Positions 1 through 12,470 are shown, counted from the stretch's first letter. The stretch is DNA of 64,000 bases from Coffea arabica (GCF_036785885.1 NC_092323.1:1404501-1468500), one strand, 5' to 3'. Translations and numbers: made by a program. The notes: generated by a model from the letters alone, not told the origin.

Positions 1-222
1 CATTCTTGTTCTTCAAGATAAATATTGTAATAAAAAATCAATAGACAGAGAGGAATTATGTCCTCCAGAACCCTCTCAACTCCATTACTTCAATCACAAA
101 TCCCCCCGCCCCCCCTCTTCCCAGGGAAGAGAACTTAAGCAAATAGAGGGAAAGAAGCTGCAAGCATAGTAACGAAGGCAGATGTTGCAATCATATCATA
201 ATGCAATAGCTCAGTTTCTGAC

Positions 223-2022
223 CCAAAAGAATGCCATTTCGGGCAGATTCTGCAAGGGCAGCATCAACTATGTCCTTGAGATATATAACCTTGGAACCTC
301 TCCTAACAGCATTGCAAGTTATAACAACCTTGGGTTTACAATCCATGATTCTCTGGGCAAGAGATTCAGCAGAGAACCCTGCAAATACCACCTAAAGTAC
401 CAAAGAGATGATTAAGAAATATTAGAATTGCAAATTTTTTTTTTTTTTAAATCTGCAAGGTGTATCATGTAGGTAAAGATAGGGAGCAAGCAAAGAAGTC
501 TGGTTGCCTTGTACCGAGTGAACAGCACCAATGCGACTGCAGGCAAGCATAGCTATTGGTAGTTCCATAAGCATAGGCAAATAAATCACCACAGCATCTC
601 CCTTGCGGACACCAACATCCTTCAAGTAATTTGCAAGCTATTGGCAGGAATAGTCAGGAAAGCATCGCATAGGTCAAGATCACAATAAATAAACAGAGTA
701 TTCAAGTCCTGAGAGAGAGAGAGAGAGGTTATATAGAGACCTGGCAAACTCTAGATAGCAGTTGGTTGTAGGTCAAGGTGCCATCAAAACCAGGTTCATT
801 TCCTTCCCAGAAAATTGCGACTTTGTCCCCATCCCCAGAATCTATGATCCTATCCAAAGAGTTGTAGCATATGTTGGTCATACCACCTTTGAACCACTGT
901 ATTGAGCGGGCACAAACGCAGGCAGATAAAGATAAAACGGTAAGGAGATGAATGGGGAATAAAAGAAAAAGAAATGCACGAGCAACGAGGTGGGAGGGCG
1001 CAAGAGTGCTACTGGTAGTACATAAAAGAAGAGAGGATAAAAATGGGATAGACCTCGATCTCGACATTTCCTTTACGAATGTCAAGATTCTGGGAGTAAA
1101 CCAGCGGGCCCCATCTCTCTTTCCAATAAAACTCCGAGGCGATGTCTGACCAAAATCCGGCTGGATCTTCAATTGACCTTGTATACATCTCCAAGTACTT
1201 GGATGATAAATTGCAAAGTAATAGAAAGACAAAAACAAAGAAGTGAGAAAAAAAATCAGAATTCCAGAGTAATGGGAGGGAAAGTCCATGCCTGTACAAA
1301 ACAATTTAGCATTCAGAAGAAAGAAAATGCACAGCAGCAAAATAAAAGCGGAAAAAGGGGTGGGGTGGGGAAGGAATGGAAAAGGATCAATTAATGGTTG
1401 TGAGAATGGAATGTAGGATTAAAACATTAGGGCGGGACAGAGATGGCAAAGAGTTGTTTCTTATTACCTTCTGGGGTGAGGGAACGTGAGCCTGCTTGGA
1501 GAAGGCCTCGTTGGGGAAAACCAAATCATCCTCCTCGGAAGCGAGCGACTCGCCCAGAATAACGGCGTTCAATCTGGATATGCGGCCTGCGCCGGAGGGC
1601 AGGATGCTCATGGACTCCACGTGGCGCAGGTGATTCGAAGTCTTCAAGCATTTCGTAGGACTACTAGAGGATTGGAGATCGTCTTCCATTGCCCTCCTCC
1701 TGTATGCCGCCCAGGTCGTGCCACAACAGAAGGCGCAGCAGCAGCAGCTTCTGACCGGGTGGTGGTTGCGGTGGCGGCAGAATTGGCACTCAAAGCTGGA
1801 GGAAGATGAGGAGGAGGGATAATTTAGGGGGTTCCTTGAGTTGACCAGCGAGTAGTTGGACTTTGAACTGCGGAAGATCGGGAAGGAGGGTTGGCCACCT
1901 GCCAATCTATTACGGGTAATTGATCTACTCCGGATATTGTTGATTATAGTATTAGTGGGAGCAGTGTAATAATTACTGCTATTAGCTGTACTAGTGGCAT
2001 CGTTCAAACAAGAGAGGGCCAT
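223..2022 (-). CDS. ACS: Acetyl-CoA synthetase, plastid type (5' part, runs off the left edge)
   Basis: Makes acetyl-CoA from acetate, ATP and CoA; the plant enzyme is plastidial. Five coding exons are visible on the minus strand: 1468-2022, 1054-1197, 741-896, 515-637 and 223-391, joined by GT-AG introns in consistent phase. They give about 382 residues; the rest of the AMP-binding domain lies beyond position 1. Recognition rests on blocks closely matching Arabidopsis [11 protein letters not shown] in exon 1, [19 protein letters not shown] in exon 2, WFKGG and NICYN in exon 3, [15 protein letters not shown] and RIGAVHS in exon 4, [15 protein letters not shown] in exon 5. Residues 1-110 look like a transit peptide, rich in Ser, Asn and Arg with few acids, but carry an odd Cys cluster near residues 79-100. 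A second in-frame Met at residue 112 (1687-1689) could start a shorter form. The last splice site (at 222/223) is the least certain. Confidence 0.93.
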
Positions 2023-2278
2023 CCTCCCCCCGTCCCTCCCTGCCGCCCTTTTCTTGCCGTTGACTTGAAAATCTTGCCCAGACTACAAATAAGTGCACTG
2101 CAACCGTTACAGCCTCTGTCTACGCATGTGTATAAGTTTATATTTGTTCCTTTGTACAGGCGGAGGCGGACATACAGAGGTGTCCAACCCTTTTGACTCT
2201 TAAGTACCCGTTAATCAATATAATTTTACTGCGGTCTACTGGTTTAGTTTACTTTACTTAAATATTTAGTGACAGTTT
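2023..2278. other. ACS upstream region
   Basis: About 250 bases between the ACS start codon and a hAT-like element. It must hold the ACS 5' leader and at least part of its promoter (minus strand). I see no sharp TATA box; the first stretch is pyrimidine-rich on the plus strand. Confidence 0.4.
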
Positions 2279-2749
2279 AGGCACGAGTCTAGGGGTGCAA
2301 ACGAACCGAACTCGAGTCGAGTTTTGGCTAATCGAGCCGAGCTCGAGTTAATTTTGTGAAGCTCGAATTCGAGCTCGAGCTCGACGAACTCAAAATATCA
2401 AGCTCGAACTCGAGTCAAATTCGAGTCGAGCTCGAGCTCGAACTCGAGTTTAAAAAATAAAAAAAAAAAATTATTATTATTTTATTTTTTAAAAAAAATA
2501 ATAATAAAATAATAATTTTTTTAATAATAATAATAAAATATTAGGGATATATATGTAATTTTACTATTAAAATAAAAAATAAAAAATATATATAATTGAG
2601 CCAACGAGTTTAATGTTTTTGAACTCGATCTCGAGCTCGAGATCGACTTAATTAGCTCGAGCTCGACTAGAGCTCGATATTGACGAGCTCGAGTCGAGCT
2701 CGTATTCGAGCCGCGAGCGGCTCCATTCGCAAAACACCCCTAGGCACGA
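2279..2749. mobile_element. Non-autonomous hAT-like element with GAGCTCGA-rich ends
   Basis: An identical 8-bp AGGCACGA flanks the unit at 2279-2286 and 2742-2749, the target-duplication length of hAT transposons. The ends are inverted (AGGGGTG at 2291-2297, CACCCCT at 2735-2741). The terminal ~170 bp on the left and ~120 bp on the right are packed with GAGCTCGA/CTCGAG words, and the middle is pure AT. No ORF. Four extra bases (GTCT, 2287-2290) lie between the left duplication and the inverted end, so the exact left edge is slightly uncertain. The subterminal repeats resemble those at 44200-44387. Confidence 0.75.
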
Positions 2750-3981
2750 CGGACGGCAAGCAAGTTTAACGCTGTTGATGATTTTTTGTTGGTGCCGTTC
2801 CATTTCACTCCCCCATGCCCAATTCTTAATTTCTTATAATCCAATGACTTTTGCCTTGCTTTTAAATTCACCAATTTATTTTTTTTTTGTTTTCAAATAA
2901 AAGATAACTAGTAATTAAGGCATATTCTATGTGTTTGCAAATAATAAAAATACATTTATTCATAAATGCTTTTTCATAGACATTGGTTTTATACTATCAA
3001 AATGAGTTTGGTTTTGTTCTCAATTGATTTTGGAAATCTGATATTAGCTTTTGAATATTTTGTTGTGCTCTCAACTGATTTTAAAAAATTGATTTTAGAT
3101 TTTTTGGACCCAAAAGAGTTGAAAATCAAAAGTAGATCTCAATATGCTTTTGGATTCTAATTCTGGCTTACTTTTTTTATGTAGACAAAATCATCATTTA
3201 AATTTTAACATAATTATTAAATTAACTACATATTAGATAACTTTTTACGGTCTCTTCATTTTCTCATTTCACTCCCACATTTATATATGTGTCCCTTGTT
3301 TATCTCATCCATCATTTAATTTTCATATGAAAAGTAACTAATTACATCAAACAAAAATTCATTTATGTAGCATATAAAGGTAACTTAGTCATCTTTTTTT
3401 TTTTTTCAAAATCAGTTTTTAACTTTTTTTTTTTAGAACACCTATGCGTTTATTAAAAAAGCTTTTTAAATAGTAAACAATAATGCATGAATCATTCTGA
3501 AAATTTGATATTTAAGAATCAGAATCAGTCGGGAACAAAGCCTTTGTTTAAAAATTTAATGATAATTAAAATGTATTTCCTACAATTATGAATTGTTATG
3601 GATATAATTTCAAAATCATGACACTAAAAATAAAGGAGAAGATTATATTTTTATAAGACTAAATCATTTTATCCTTTATTTTAAGCGTAAAAAGAAGTAG
3701 ATTAAAAAATAATGTACCACCTTAAACCCTCGTAAGGTTTATATATAAAAGAAGTAGGATTATTTCTCTTTGTAATAGAAAGAGATTATTCACAAGTTTT
3801 GCATTGAGGCTTGGATTGCTCTCATGAGCATATCCCTCTAATTTTTCTTTTCTCCCAAGTTTCCTTCCTCTTCCCCTTTTCCATTCCTTTCCGAATTCTG
3901 TAAATCGTTGAGCATAGTTCATTAATGGAAATTCGGGTAATTTTGTTGAATTGATTGTTGTTTAAAAGATGAAATAGTTAA
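2750..3981. other. AT-rich spacer
   Basis: No gene visible. AT-rich with several short homopolymer runs; the open frames here are short and show no recognisable family. Confidence 0.5.
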
Positions 3982-5281
3982 TATGGTCAAAATGGTTAAT
4001 CTTACAACCCTGGTTGATGCTATAGAAGCAGCAAAACTACCAGGAAAAGAACCTAAAAGCCATGCAAAAGATTCGCAAGACAACTACTACTATTCCTTAT
4101 GGCCAAAAGACTCTTTCCAAACCACCAAATAATTTTAAGTGGATCCCATCCAGCTCTAAAACCATAGATAACCCCTCCCCAAAAGCGTCAAAAAACCTCA
4201 CCAACACACAGGCCCAATATAGAAGATTACCCCTGCTGAGCTTACTTATAGGAGAGAGAAAGGGCTATGTTTCAAGTGTGCTAAACCATACACTCTGGGC
4301 CATATGTGTAAACAATCCCATTTGCATTATATAATCTCAGAGGAAGGAGAAAAGGAAGCAGAAAATGAGGAGAAAAGGGATGAAGACTCAGAAGTTTACT
4401 GCGATAGTGTGTGTGTTGAGCTGGTAAATGAACAGATGGAGGTCGCAGGAGGAAATGATCATAAAACTATCAGGATGAAGGGGAACATCAAAGGAAGAAG
4501 GATCATAGCACTGATTGACAATGGCAGTACCCACTGTTTTCTGGATAAACAAGTGCCTAGGAACTTGGGGTTAAACACTGGTGGGAAACATTGACTGTTA
4601 ATGTGGCCAATGGAGAGAAACTGCAGTCTAAAGGCTTGGTCAAACCAGTGACATGGAAGATGCAAGGGCATGAATTCCAGCACCAGTCCAATACCTTGAA
4701 GTTGGGTGGTTATGATTTAGTGTTAGGAGTAGACTCGTTGGCAAGGTATAGTCCTATGGAATTTGTTTTGAAGAAGCTAAGCATGAAGTTCTATAAGGGA
4801 AAACAACCAATAGAATTGACTGGAGAAAGCAATGAGGTGCAGTTAAAACTTATCAGGAGAAGCAGGATACGAAAGTGGTTCAGAAAACAAGCTTATGGAA
4901 TTGTTGCACAGGTACAGGTGGTGGAAGAGGAGGAGAAAAGCTAGGAGGAATTGATTCCCGAAATGGAGAAGGTATTAGAAGAATTCAAGGATGTATTTGA
5001 GGAACCATAGGGTCTGCCACCTATGAGGAGCCATCATCACTCCATTACACTCAAGGAAGGAGCTAAACCCTTCCAGATAAGGCAGGCCTTATAGATGTCC
5101 TTATGTGTAGAAAGCAGAAATCGAGAAGTTAGTAAAAGAAATGCTGCATAATGGAATCATCCAACTCAGTAGCAGCCCTTTTGCCTCTCCAGTACTACTG
5201 GTCAAGGTGAAAGATAGGTTATGGAGGTTCTGTGTTGACTATAGGCAACTGAATGAGCTGACAGTAAATGCACAAGGCTAA
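3982..5281 (+). pseudogene. Decayed Ty3/gypsy gag-pol fragment
   Basis: Remnant of an LTR retrotransposon polyprotein in several frames. In order: a gag tail (EAAKLPGKEPK near 4027-4060), a zinc knuckle (CFKCAKPYTLGHMCK near 4267-4312), a protease segment with ALIDNGSTHCFLD near 4507-4545 that keeps the catalytic Asp, a linker, and the start of reverse transcriptase ([12 protein letters not shown] and [15 protein letters not shown] near 5173-5270). A stop and frame change near 4592, a stop at 4942-4944, a stop near 5008-5010 and further frame breaks make it non-functional. It ends abruptly inside RT. No LTR is seen on either side. The knuckle spacing fits chromovirus-like Ty3 elements. Confidence 0.85.
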
Positions 5282-5490
5282 AATTTGTCCTACAACCTTC
5301 TATGCACTTCAAGAAGCAGTTCCAACACATTACAAACTAAACAGCATCCTTGAACTTATAACCTTCACCAAATGCCAAATTGCTGAAAATCTCACAATTA
5401 TCTTGAAGTAGAATATACAGGAGACAGGAGGTGAAAACGCTCACACCAGATGTTGAACTCTTCTACATTAACAATCAAACAGTTCCAGTA

Positions 5491-7558
5491 TCATTTGTTT
5501 CGAGGCTCAGCACTAAAAGAAGGCTTCCGATTGAGGTATCTAATGACAGCATCTTCAACCCTACAGCAGAGATTATAAGATTTAATCAGATAAAGTGTTT
5601 ACAGGGAGTCAGTCACGTACCCTGGAAGATAAGTAAACAAGCTGAAAATAAAGTCAAAGCAACAAGCTGAGAGGAAATTCAAACTAGCAGTATTTGCTAG
5701 TTGAAAGCATATATGATCAAACAAATGACAGAGGGAAACTAGAATTTCTGGAAGTGCAAAAACAGTTTGCATTGTTTAATCATGACATATTGTTTCATCA
5801 GTTAATCTACACTCTCAAGTTGTCTGTCTCTATTATTATCAAAGCTAGATATAATAAAGATCATACAAATGCTCTGAAACACTAGATTGACTACTACTTC
5901 GAAAATTGCAATTACAAGGGCCAAGACTAAGAAGTGGATATTTGTATTTCAAAATAAATGAGTTGTAACATGAGATAAGAAGCAACATTCGATGTAACAA
6001 TATGAACAAGAAGGTAGAACTATAAACCAAGTACAGTAAGATAGAGCTATACACAAGAAGTGGTATTTGTATTTTACCATGTTTGGTTATAAAATTCAGA
6101 TCGGCGCTCATTCTCAGCATTGTGGCTGGTATCTGCACCAAGAAGCTTCAAGTCCCTAGCTTGAGAAGCAAGCAAACCATTGATGAACTCAGCTGGAGAA
6201 TGACTAAATCCTAGAAAGAAAGCTTGTCTCTGATAATGTTCATGGATTTTCCTAATAGCAGCAGAAATTGCTTCGTCAAAGGCATCAACCTCCTTATTCC
6301 TCTCTAAATCGGTGAGGAAACTTGACATTTCCCTCTCTAATAAAATAGGAACATCAACCGGTACATCATAACAAGTATTTCCAGCTGGACAATTCCCAGA
6401 AAGCTTAATCTTATGTTCCAAATGTATTGGTTTGAGTGAAGTTAGATGTTGTATTATCTTCTGGGAAACTACAGCAAATTTCAAGTTCTCTTCTCCAAAA
6501 ACTTTTCTCAGAGGTGGATCACACACAAAAGAGGATGTGTCACCTGGAATTTGTAATTTCCTTGTCTTTATGTAATGCCAAAGTGCAGCTATAGTCCTAG
6601 GGCGTGTCTCAACCTCTACCCCAAGAACTTCTTGCAAAGCAGGTGAAAGCCTAAATTTCTCTGGAACAAAATCCATTTCTAATCTAACAATCGCAGTAAA
6701 CTCCTTATCTCCTTTTCTCTTCACCTCAAACCCCTCATGAAGTGCCGGTGACCGAGAATTCTCCCACAAGATCACATGATTATCAGGATACAGGTTCTGA
6801 TCCAAGTATACAGTCATTTTCCTAATGAAAGAGGAAAACTTAGGATATGGAGAGCTTGAAATGTTGAGCGAACCAAGAGCTGCAGGATCAGCCCCATCTT
6901 CCAAGATCCTCCCACATATTTTAAGCGACCAAGAGGGAGGATCAGCGTTTTTGCTGTCAGTATGCGCCCCTTCCTGGTTGGCAAAGGTGTTAAATACATA
7001 AATCCTGAGCATCTTTTGAATGCGCATCGGGTTCTTAAGGGTATCTGCAATTTCAATCTTCTTCCTGGCAAGAAGAGCATCAATACGGGACTCAAGTTCA
7101 AGCAACTGGGCATAAAGAGCTGATTCCGGCAAGGACGATGCCGCTTTATGGGGGATCTCTTTCTCAGGAAGCTTCCGTTTCCTCCTCCGCACAGCAGGAG
7201 CTAATTCCATGGTTTTTAATGGGGAAGCAGTAGCACCTTGTCCGTGTCCACCAGAGGACACACCACCAGAAGGCCGCGACGGGGGCTTGTGAGATGGGGT
7301 CCGCCTACTACTGCCCGCTGAAGTTGCAGGGGTTGATGGACCAGGTGAAGATACAGCTGCAGCATTGGCAGTTGCAGAATTTTCAAGTTGGGCATGAGCA
7401 GCCAGGGCATGGCCCAGCCCCTGAGCCTGGAGGCGTTCAGACAATTGGAAATTACCGGGGAACTGGGGACCGCCACCTTGACGTTGTGGCTGTTCAGTGG
7501 GAAGGTGAGGAACCGCTGTTTGGTCGTGATTATTTTTGTGGTTCATGGAAACTTGCAT
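5491..7558 (-). CDS. SNF12 (CHC1): SNF12/BAF60-type SWIB-domain subunit of SWI/SNF
   Basis: Homologue of the BAF60/SWP73 subunit of SWI/SNF ATP-dependent chromatin remodelling complexes, nuclear. Two exons on the minus strand: 6078-7558 and 5491-5560, giving 516 aa, close to Arabidopsis CHC1. The N-terminal ~150 residues are Gln/Ser/Pro-rich and low complexity. Then come the conserved block with [19 protein letters not shown], the [10 protein letters not shown] segment, the SWIB/MDM2 fold ([20 protein letters not shown] near residues 315-335) and the tail with [18 protein letters not shown]. The long exon seems to end in a stop at TGGTAA, but that GGTAA spans a splice donor: after a ~517-bp intron the second exon supplies [13 protein letters not shown], the conserved tail. 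A stop lies directly upstream of the ATG in frame; a second ATG follows at codon 5. Confidence 0.95.
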
Positions 7559-8249
7559 CTATTGCCTCCCTGGACACTACAATCAAATGCAGGCAACTAC
7601 CGCGCAATTTGAACCGGTCAGGGAACGATCCTTACAAGGCGGGGGCGGGGGCGGGGGCGACTCGCTCGGATTCGGAAGATTCGAGATGACTCGAGTCAAA
7701 GAGTCGAACAAGCAAGCCAATCGTATGACCCGTTTCAACTCGGGACTTATAACCAAAAAAAAAAAAAAAAAGAAACCCCAACATAAAACAACAGCTTTCT
7801 GCTTTGCAGCAATTAGGGGAAAGACAATGAAAATCCCCACGAGAACATCCCAAAAACAGTGACAAGTAAAATAATCTGGACAAAGTTAGCGTAAGATAAA
7901 TACAACCAAAAAGAAACTAATCTCCCTACCAAATTTAGGCCGAACTTGTCTGCTCAAAAAACAGCACGTGGTGGGAGAGAAGACGGGGAATAAGGAGATG
8001 GGCTGGTGAAGCTTCCATAAGCAAGGAGAAGGTGAAGGGCGAATGATGTTGCTTGAGCAAGGAGAAGGCTATGTCTGTGGGGGTTGCCAGGGGAGGGGGG
8101 CCGAGGGAAGTGGCTGTTCGGCAGGAGTCGATCGGGCACTGGCAGTGGGCTGGTGGGCTTTAGTTGCATAATAATAGTTTCTCAGCAAAAGTTGTGTAAC
8201 ACTTATTTTAGTGGGGTCGTTCGAAAGGCATTTGGGTTAGTCGTCTTCT
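7559..8249. promoter_or_regulatory. SNF12 upstream region with a G-rich run
   Basis: Upstream region and probable 5' leader of the minus-strand SNF12 gene. At about 7639-7659 the plus strand carries a string of GGGGG blocks separated by C, a potential G-quadruplex on the strand opposite the mRNA. An A17 run follows at about 7756. Only the position relative to the gene supports the promoter call. Confidence 0.4.
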
Positions 8250-8400
8250 TCAAGGGATAATTTCAGAAACCTACCCTAATTTTTTACTATTTCATTGACC
8301 TCCCCTAAGGTTTACAAAATTACGCAAACCTCCCTTGAGATTAAGTATTTGGTAACAAAATCCGTCCTTGTCAGGAAAAAAAAAGTACACTTAAAACAGG
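8250..8400. repeat. Dispersed repeat, GGGATAATTTCAGAAACCT family
   Basis: Begins near 8250 with words found again near 63628 (GGGATAATTTCATAAACCTCCC, mismatched by a few bases) and contains internal echoes of CCTCCC(T/C)..AGGTTT. This looks like one end of a dispersed plant repeat (possibly a MULE-type MITE). The other end is not identified. Confidence 0.45.
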
Positions 8401-9490
8401 TATTTTGAGGAAAGACATGAAAAGTTCTCAAAAATGTCCCTTTTGTGGCTATACAAGTTGCAGTAGTAAAATAATGGTAAATAATAAAAGCTAGAAATAA
8501 TTATTATCAATATAACAGGTGATAAAATCGATTTGTTCTTATTGTTATTGATGTCAATTAAAAAATGGGGCCATGTTAGGGTATCAATTCGCACCATTTT
8601 TTTTGTAATTATAGTTATAAATTTTTATTAAGAACTTCACCATAGTTATGTTCAATAATCAATTGGAATCAATTAATTTGAACCATAAGTATTCATTTGT
8701 TAGATATTAATCTTCTAATAATACATAATGGGTGTGTGTGAATAGCTAAGTTTTGTCAAATAATATTTTGCTTGCATTATAAACACATTTTTTCAACTCA
8801 CTTTTTTATCTTACATATATCACATCATAAAAAAATGCATGTGCTTGTTAATATTAGTGAAAAAATAATAAGAAAAGCAAAGGATTATACTTTATTTTTA
8901 TTTTTTGTAAAACTGGCTTAACTCATAAAATGAAATTGCTTTATTTACATTAGTTACTCCACTAACTCATAAATACATCATGTCCACGTTTTCATCAAAT
9001 ACAAATACCACTCCAACTAACTCTCATTTCCTCACACACCTTCTCGCTCCAATTAACAATTTCATTCCGATTAAAATTCCTCCAACCCAATAATAAGAGA
9101 TAACAACATAATTTCACCAAAAATTACAATTTACCATCTCTTTCAAGTTCTTTCTAGAGAGAATGAGTAACAAGCGCTAAATTGCGGAGATATGGAGAAG
9201 GAATGAGTCAAATGTGAGACTTCCATTTGGGTTAAATAAATTATTAAGATAACAACCTTACAAAGAAAACAATGAATAGGGAATGCAATTTGCCTAACCT
9301 AGGAAATATGGTAAAACACATAATACTATCAAAATCTATATCTATATGTATTGTAGGGAGAGTTTTTTGGATGATTAAATTAGAAATCTTATAACTCATC
9401 TTTATTTATTTTTATAGAATTTTAAGTTTTTAAAATTGTTATATATATTTTTCATGTCTTTTGAATTTAAAGGTAAGAAGTGGCTCATCC
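8401..9490. other. AT-rich spacer
   Basis: No gene or clear element. Very AT-rich; only short open frames without recognisable products. Confidence 0.5.
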
Positions 9491-10101
9491 GTTTGATAAA
9501 CTGAATCTGAATTCTTAAATCTGAATACTGAAACAATTAATTTGCTGAATTTTAAGCACCGAAAAGAAATATATGAATGTCTGAATTTTAATGTTAAATC
9601 TATTTATACTGTTTGATAAACATTTATAATTGGATGTTTAATAAGTTAAATTTGATAATTTTGCCCTTATATCTTTTCATCCAAAAAAGAAATATAACTT
9701 GTGATTTAATTAACTTAAAATTGTTAGGTATGAAAATGAAAATATTTATTTTAAAATCAAATTAATATAAAAGATGAAATATATTATATGAGGAGTATGG
9801 AGAAGATGTGAAAGTCATTAACAATGGATAAAAGAGAAATATGAAATCATTAAATGGAGAATGTTAGGTTGTTTAATTATATAAGAATTTTAAACATAAT
9901 TAACAAATAATGGTAGATTTTGTAGGTAAGATAAATTAGTTGAAGTAATTATATTGATTCTTATCAGAATTAAATGTTAAGTTAGGATTATTGTGCTTAA
10001 AAAAATACACACAAGTTCAGCAAATGGATTTTTATTTATTAAACACTCAAAACATATATATGAAAAAAGTTCAGATTCAACAATTTTCTATGTTATCAAA
10101 C
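9491..10101. repeat. Dispersed 0.6-kb repeat with inverted ends (copy 1)
   Basis: The left end reads GTTTGATAAACTGAATCTGAA. The right end, read on the other strand, gives GTTTGATAACA..., then TTGAATCTGAAC, so the ends are inverted. The interior matches 31687-32315 along most of its length in the same orientation. Non-coding, AT-rich, MITE-like. No convincing target duplication. Confidence 0.65.
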
Positions 10102-11548
10102 AAACTCATATAGGAATTTGATTTGAAATCTATTAATGTGAGGGTAAATAAAGAGGAAAACCACCAACCTAAAAGCAAAAAAGTAAATAACAATATTTTA
10201 CTCTTTAATTTAGTAATCCAACTAAAAAGGCAAAGTATATAGAAAACAAAAAGAAAATAATATTCACTGGTCATGGATTTAAAATATCAATAATAGTACC
10301 ATTTGTGGATAATAAATTATGAAATTACTAAATAGAAAACAAAGTACTACTAGCCTAAAAAACAAATTATGAATTTATAGGGTTTGAAAGAATTGTGAAG
10401 GGAAAAGAATAGAAAATTGGGTGGCAAAAATAGAAAATTAGAGGTTAGCTATAGACGAGAGAAAAAGAGTAGCAAAAAGTTAAAGAGTGGTGGGAAAAGT
10501 CAAAAAATAAAGGTAAATTACTACAAAATTGGACGAAGAGATGAGAGAAGAAAGAATGAAATTGTAAGGATATGACATAAAAGATGGCACCGTGATAAGA
10601 GATCTGAAAGTCATAAAAGACAGCGGATAGCTAATTAGTAGGTAAGAGAGGATAGAAATGGTGATAATTTTTTAGTAATTTTGAAACACATCTCATGAAG
10701 ATTATTTTAAATATATATTAAAATTTATGAAGAACATTATTTTATAAGCACTCAACAATTTTTGGATTACAAAATGAGAGAAAATTTTTCTAAATTTGAG
10801 GAAAATGAATTAGTTATACTTTATATTTTTAATGTTAAAAATTTTGATATATGGGTATAACATGATATATTGATATATTTATAAATAAGTTTATAATTGC
10901 TCTATGATATGAATCGTTATAAATTAAATTATTTTATTAAAATTGTTATCGTATATTGACAAACAATAGGTTAACAAAATTTGGTTTCAACTTATTTAAG
11001 ATATTAAAATTAGGAAAGTCCATGTTTTGTACTTATGAAATAAACTTTTTTTTAACATGTTAAGCATACACTTCTTTAAATTTTTTTGTCTTTTTTATAT
11101 ACTTTATCTTATACTATAATATGTAAGTATTGTTTTGAATTGAAATATAAATCTGTGCAAAGAATGGATCAGATTGCTAGTAATAAATAATTTCTAACAG
11201 TGCTTTGAAAGCTAGGTGAGCCTTGGAGTTGGAGGTGGGCATCTTCCCTAAATTTTAAAAATTCATACTTTTTACCCTTTGACACTGAGAGTTTAGAAAA
11301 ATCCCTATATTGAGTCCAAATGGCTTGTGCTTTGCAGCAAAGGAAAGAGAACGAGATTCAGGAAAAATGAATGAATAGATCGCACAAAAACTGTGCCACT
11401 TGGCTAGTTCCGCGTAAAACATCCATCTTTCTTCCGGGTTCCGGATCCTATTGAATCAAAATCATCGGTGGCATTCTATCCACCCATCCATACATTTTCT
11501 GTCCAGTACAACATGACAAGACATCCATTAGACCACTGGACTCAGTAA
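10102..11548. other. AT-rich spacer
   Basis: No gene seen. Long AT-rich stretch; the part from about 11160 to 11548 is of more even composition but holds no recognisable product. Confidence 0.5.
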
Positions 11549-12470
11549 CTAACTACTAGAGCTGGCAATTTGTCCCAAGTCCCAACGGGCTACCCATGCC
11601 CAAAGGAACTTTGGGCGGGATGGGTATTATAATTTGGTATTGGGTTTAAGTTGGGACACATCCCAACTATACCCATTAATGAATGGGAAAGGATGGGAAA
11701 TACTTGGGTACCCATTGGGCTCAAATGGCAAGGGCTCCGTTTGGATTAGCTGTTTTTGGTAGGTGTTTTTGAAATATTTTATTGTAGCAGTGTATATGAA
11801 AAATTTTTACTATAAAATTTTTTTGAAATATTTGATATATTAATATGGATGGGATGTTTCTTGAGTTATTGTATATTACTGTAACATTGTATTTGAAAAA
11901 CTTATTTTTTGAAAAAAAAGTCAATCCAAACGGAATCTTAGATTCAAAAATTATCTTTAACAATTTTTATAGTCATACCAGCGAATATAATCTAGTAGTC
12001 TTCCTAGTCATTATCCACAAGAATTTCCAGCATTTCAGTTAGTTTAGACCTGTCATCCTTGGACAATGATAAGGATAAATATTCAACATCCTAAGGACCT
12101 TGGCCATCTTGATATATGTTGGAATATGGCTGTATATCTATCTTTTCCTTTATTTGTTAATCCAATTTTTGGTGGGAATCTTGAGTATAAAGCACTTGCA
12201 TGTTTATTTAATAAAACTAAAAGAAATTTAATAAATCAAAAATATAAAAATTATATAAAAATAAAAAATGAATTAAAGGAAAAAAAATATGTAGAAAATG
12301 GATTTGGGTATTGGGCGGGATCAATCTAAACCCATCCCAAAATGATCCCGCCCAAGTTAGTCCCAAAACACATATGGGTAAGGTTGGGCCCAAACCCATA
12401 TGACTCGGTTCCATCTCAAACCCAAGCAAATTCCGCCCATCCCGCCCATTTTGCCACCTCTACTAACTAC
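11549..12470. mobile_element. Non-autonomous hAT-like element (906 bp) with perfect 8-bp target duplication
   Basis: CTAACTAC occurs exactly at 11549-11556 and 12463-12470. Between them the ends are inverted: TAGAGCTGGCAA on the left, TTGCCACCTCTA on the right. Both termini carry GGGAT/CCCGCCCA-type words, with an AT-rich centre. The 8-bp duplication and TAG..CTA ends fit hAT. No transposase ORF. A separate MITE is nested at 11733-11938. Confidence 0.82.
11733..11938. mobile_element. MITE, GTTTGGAT family, nested in the hAT-like element
   Basis: About 206 bp with inverted ends GGCTCCGTTTGGATT and AATCCAAACGGAATC. The interior is AT-rich with the TTTGAAATATTT and ACTGTA words seen in the other members at 36695, 55094 and 57673. 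Non-coding. Confidence 0.65.

Noticed and set aside
6814-7476. Alternative-frame open frames over SNF12
   Set aside because: Overlap the real SNF12 reading frame; no domain content.
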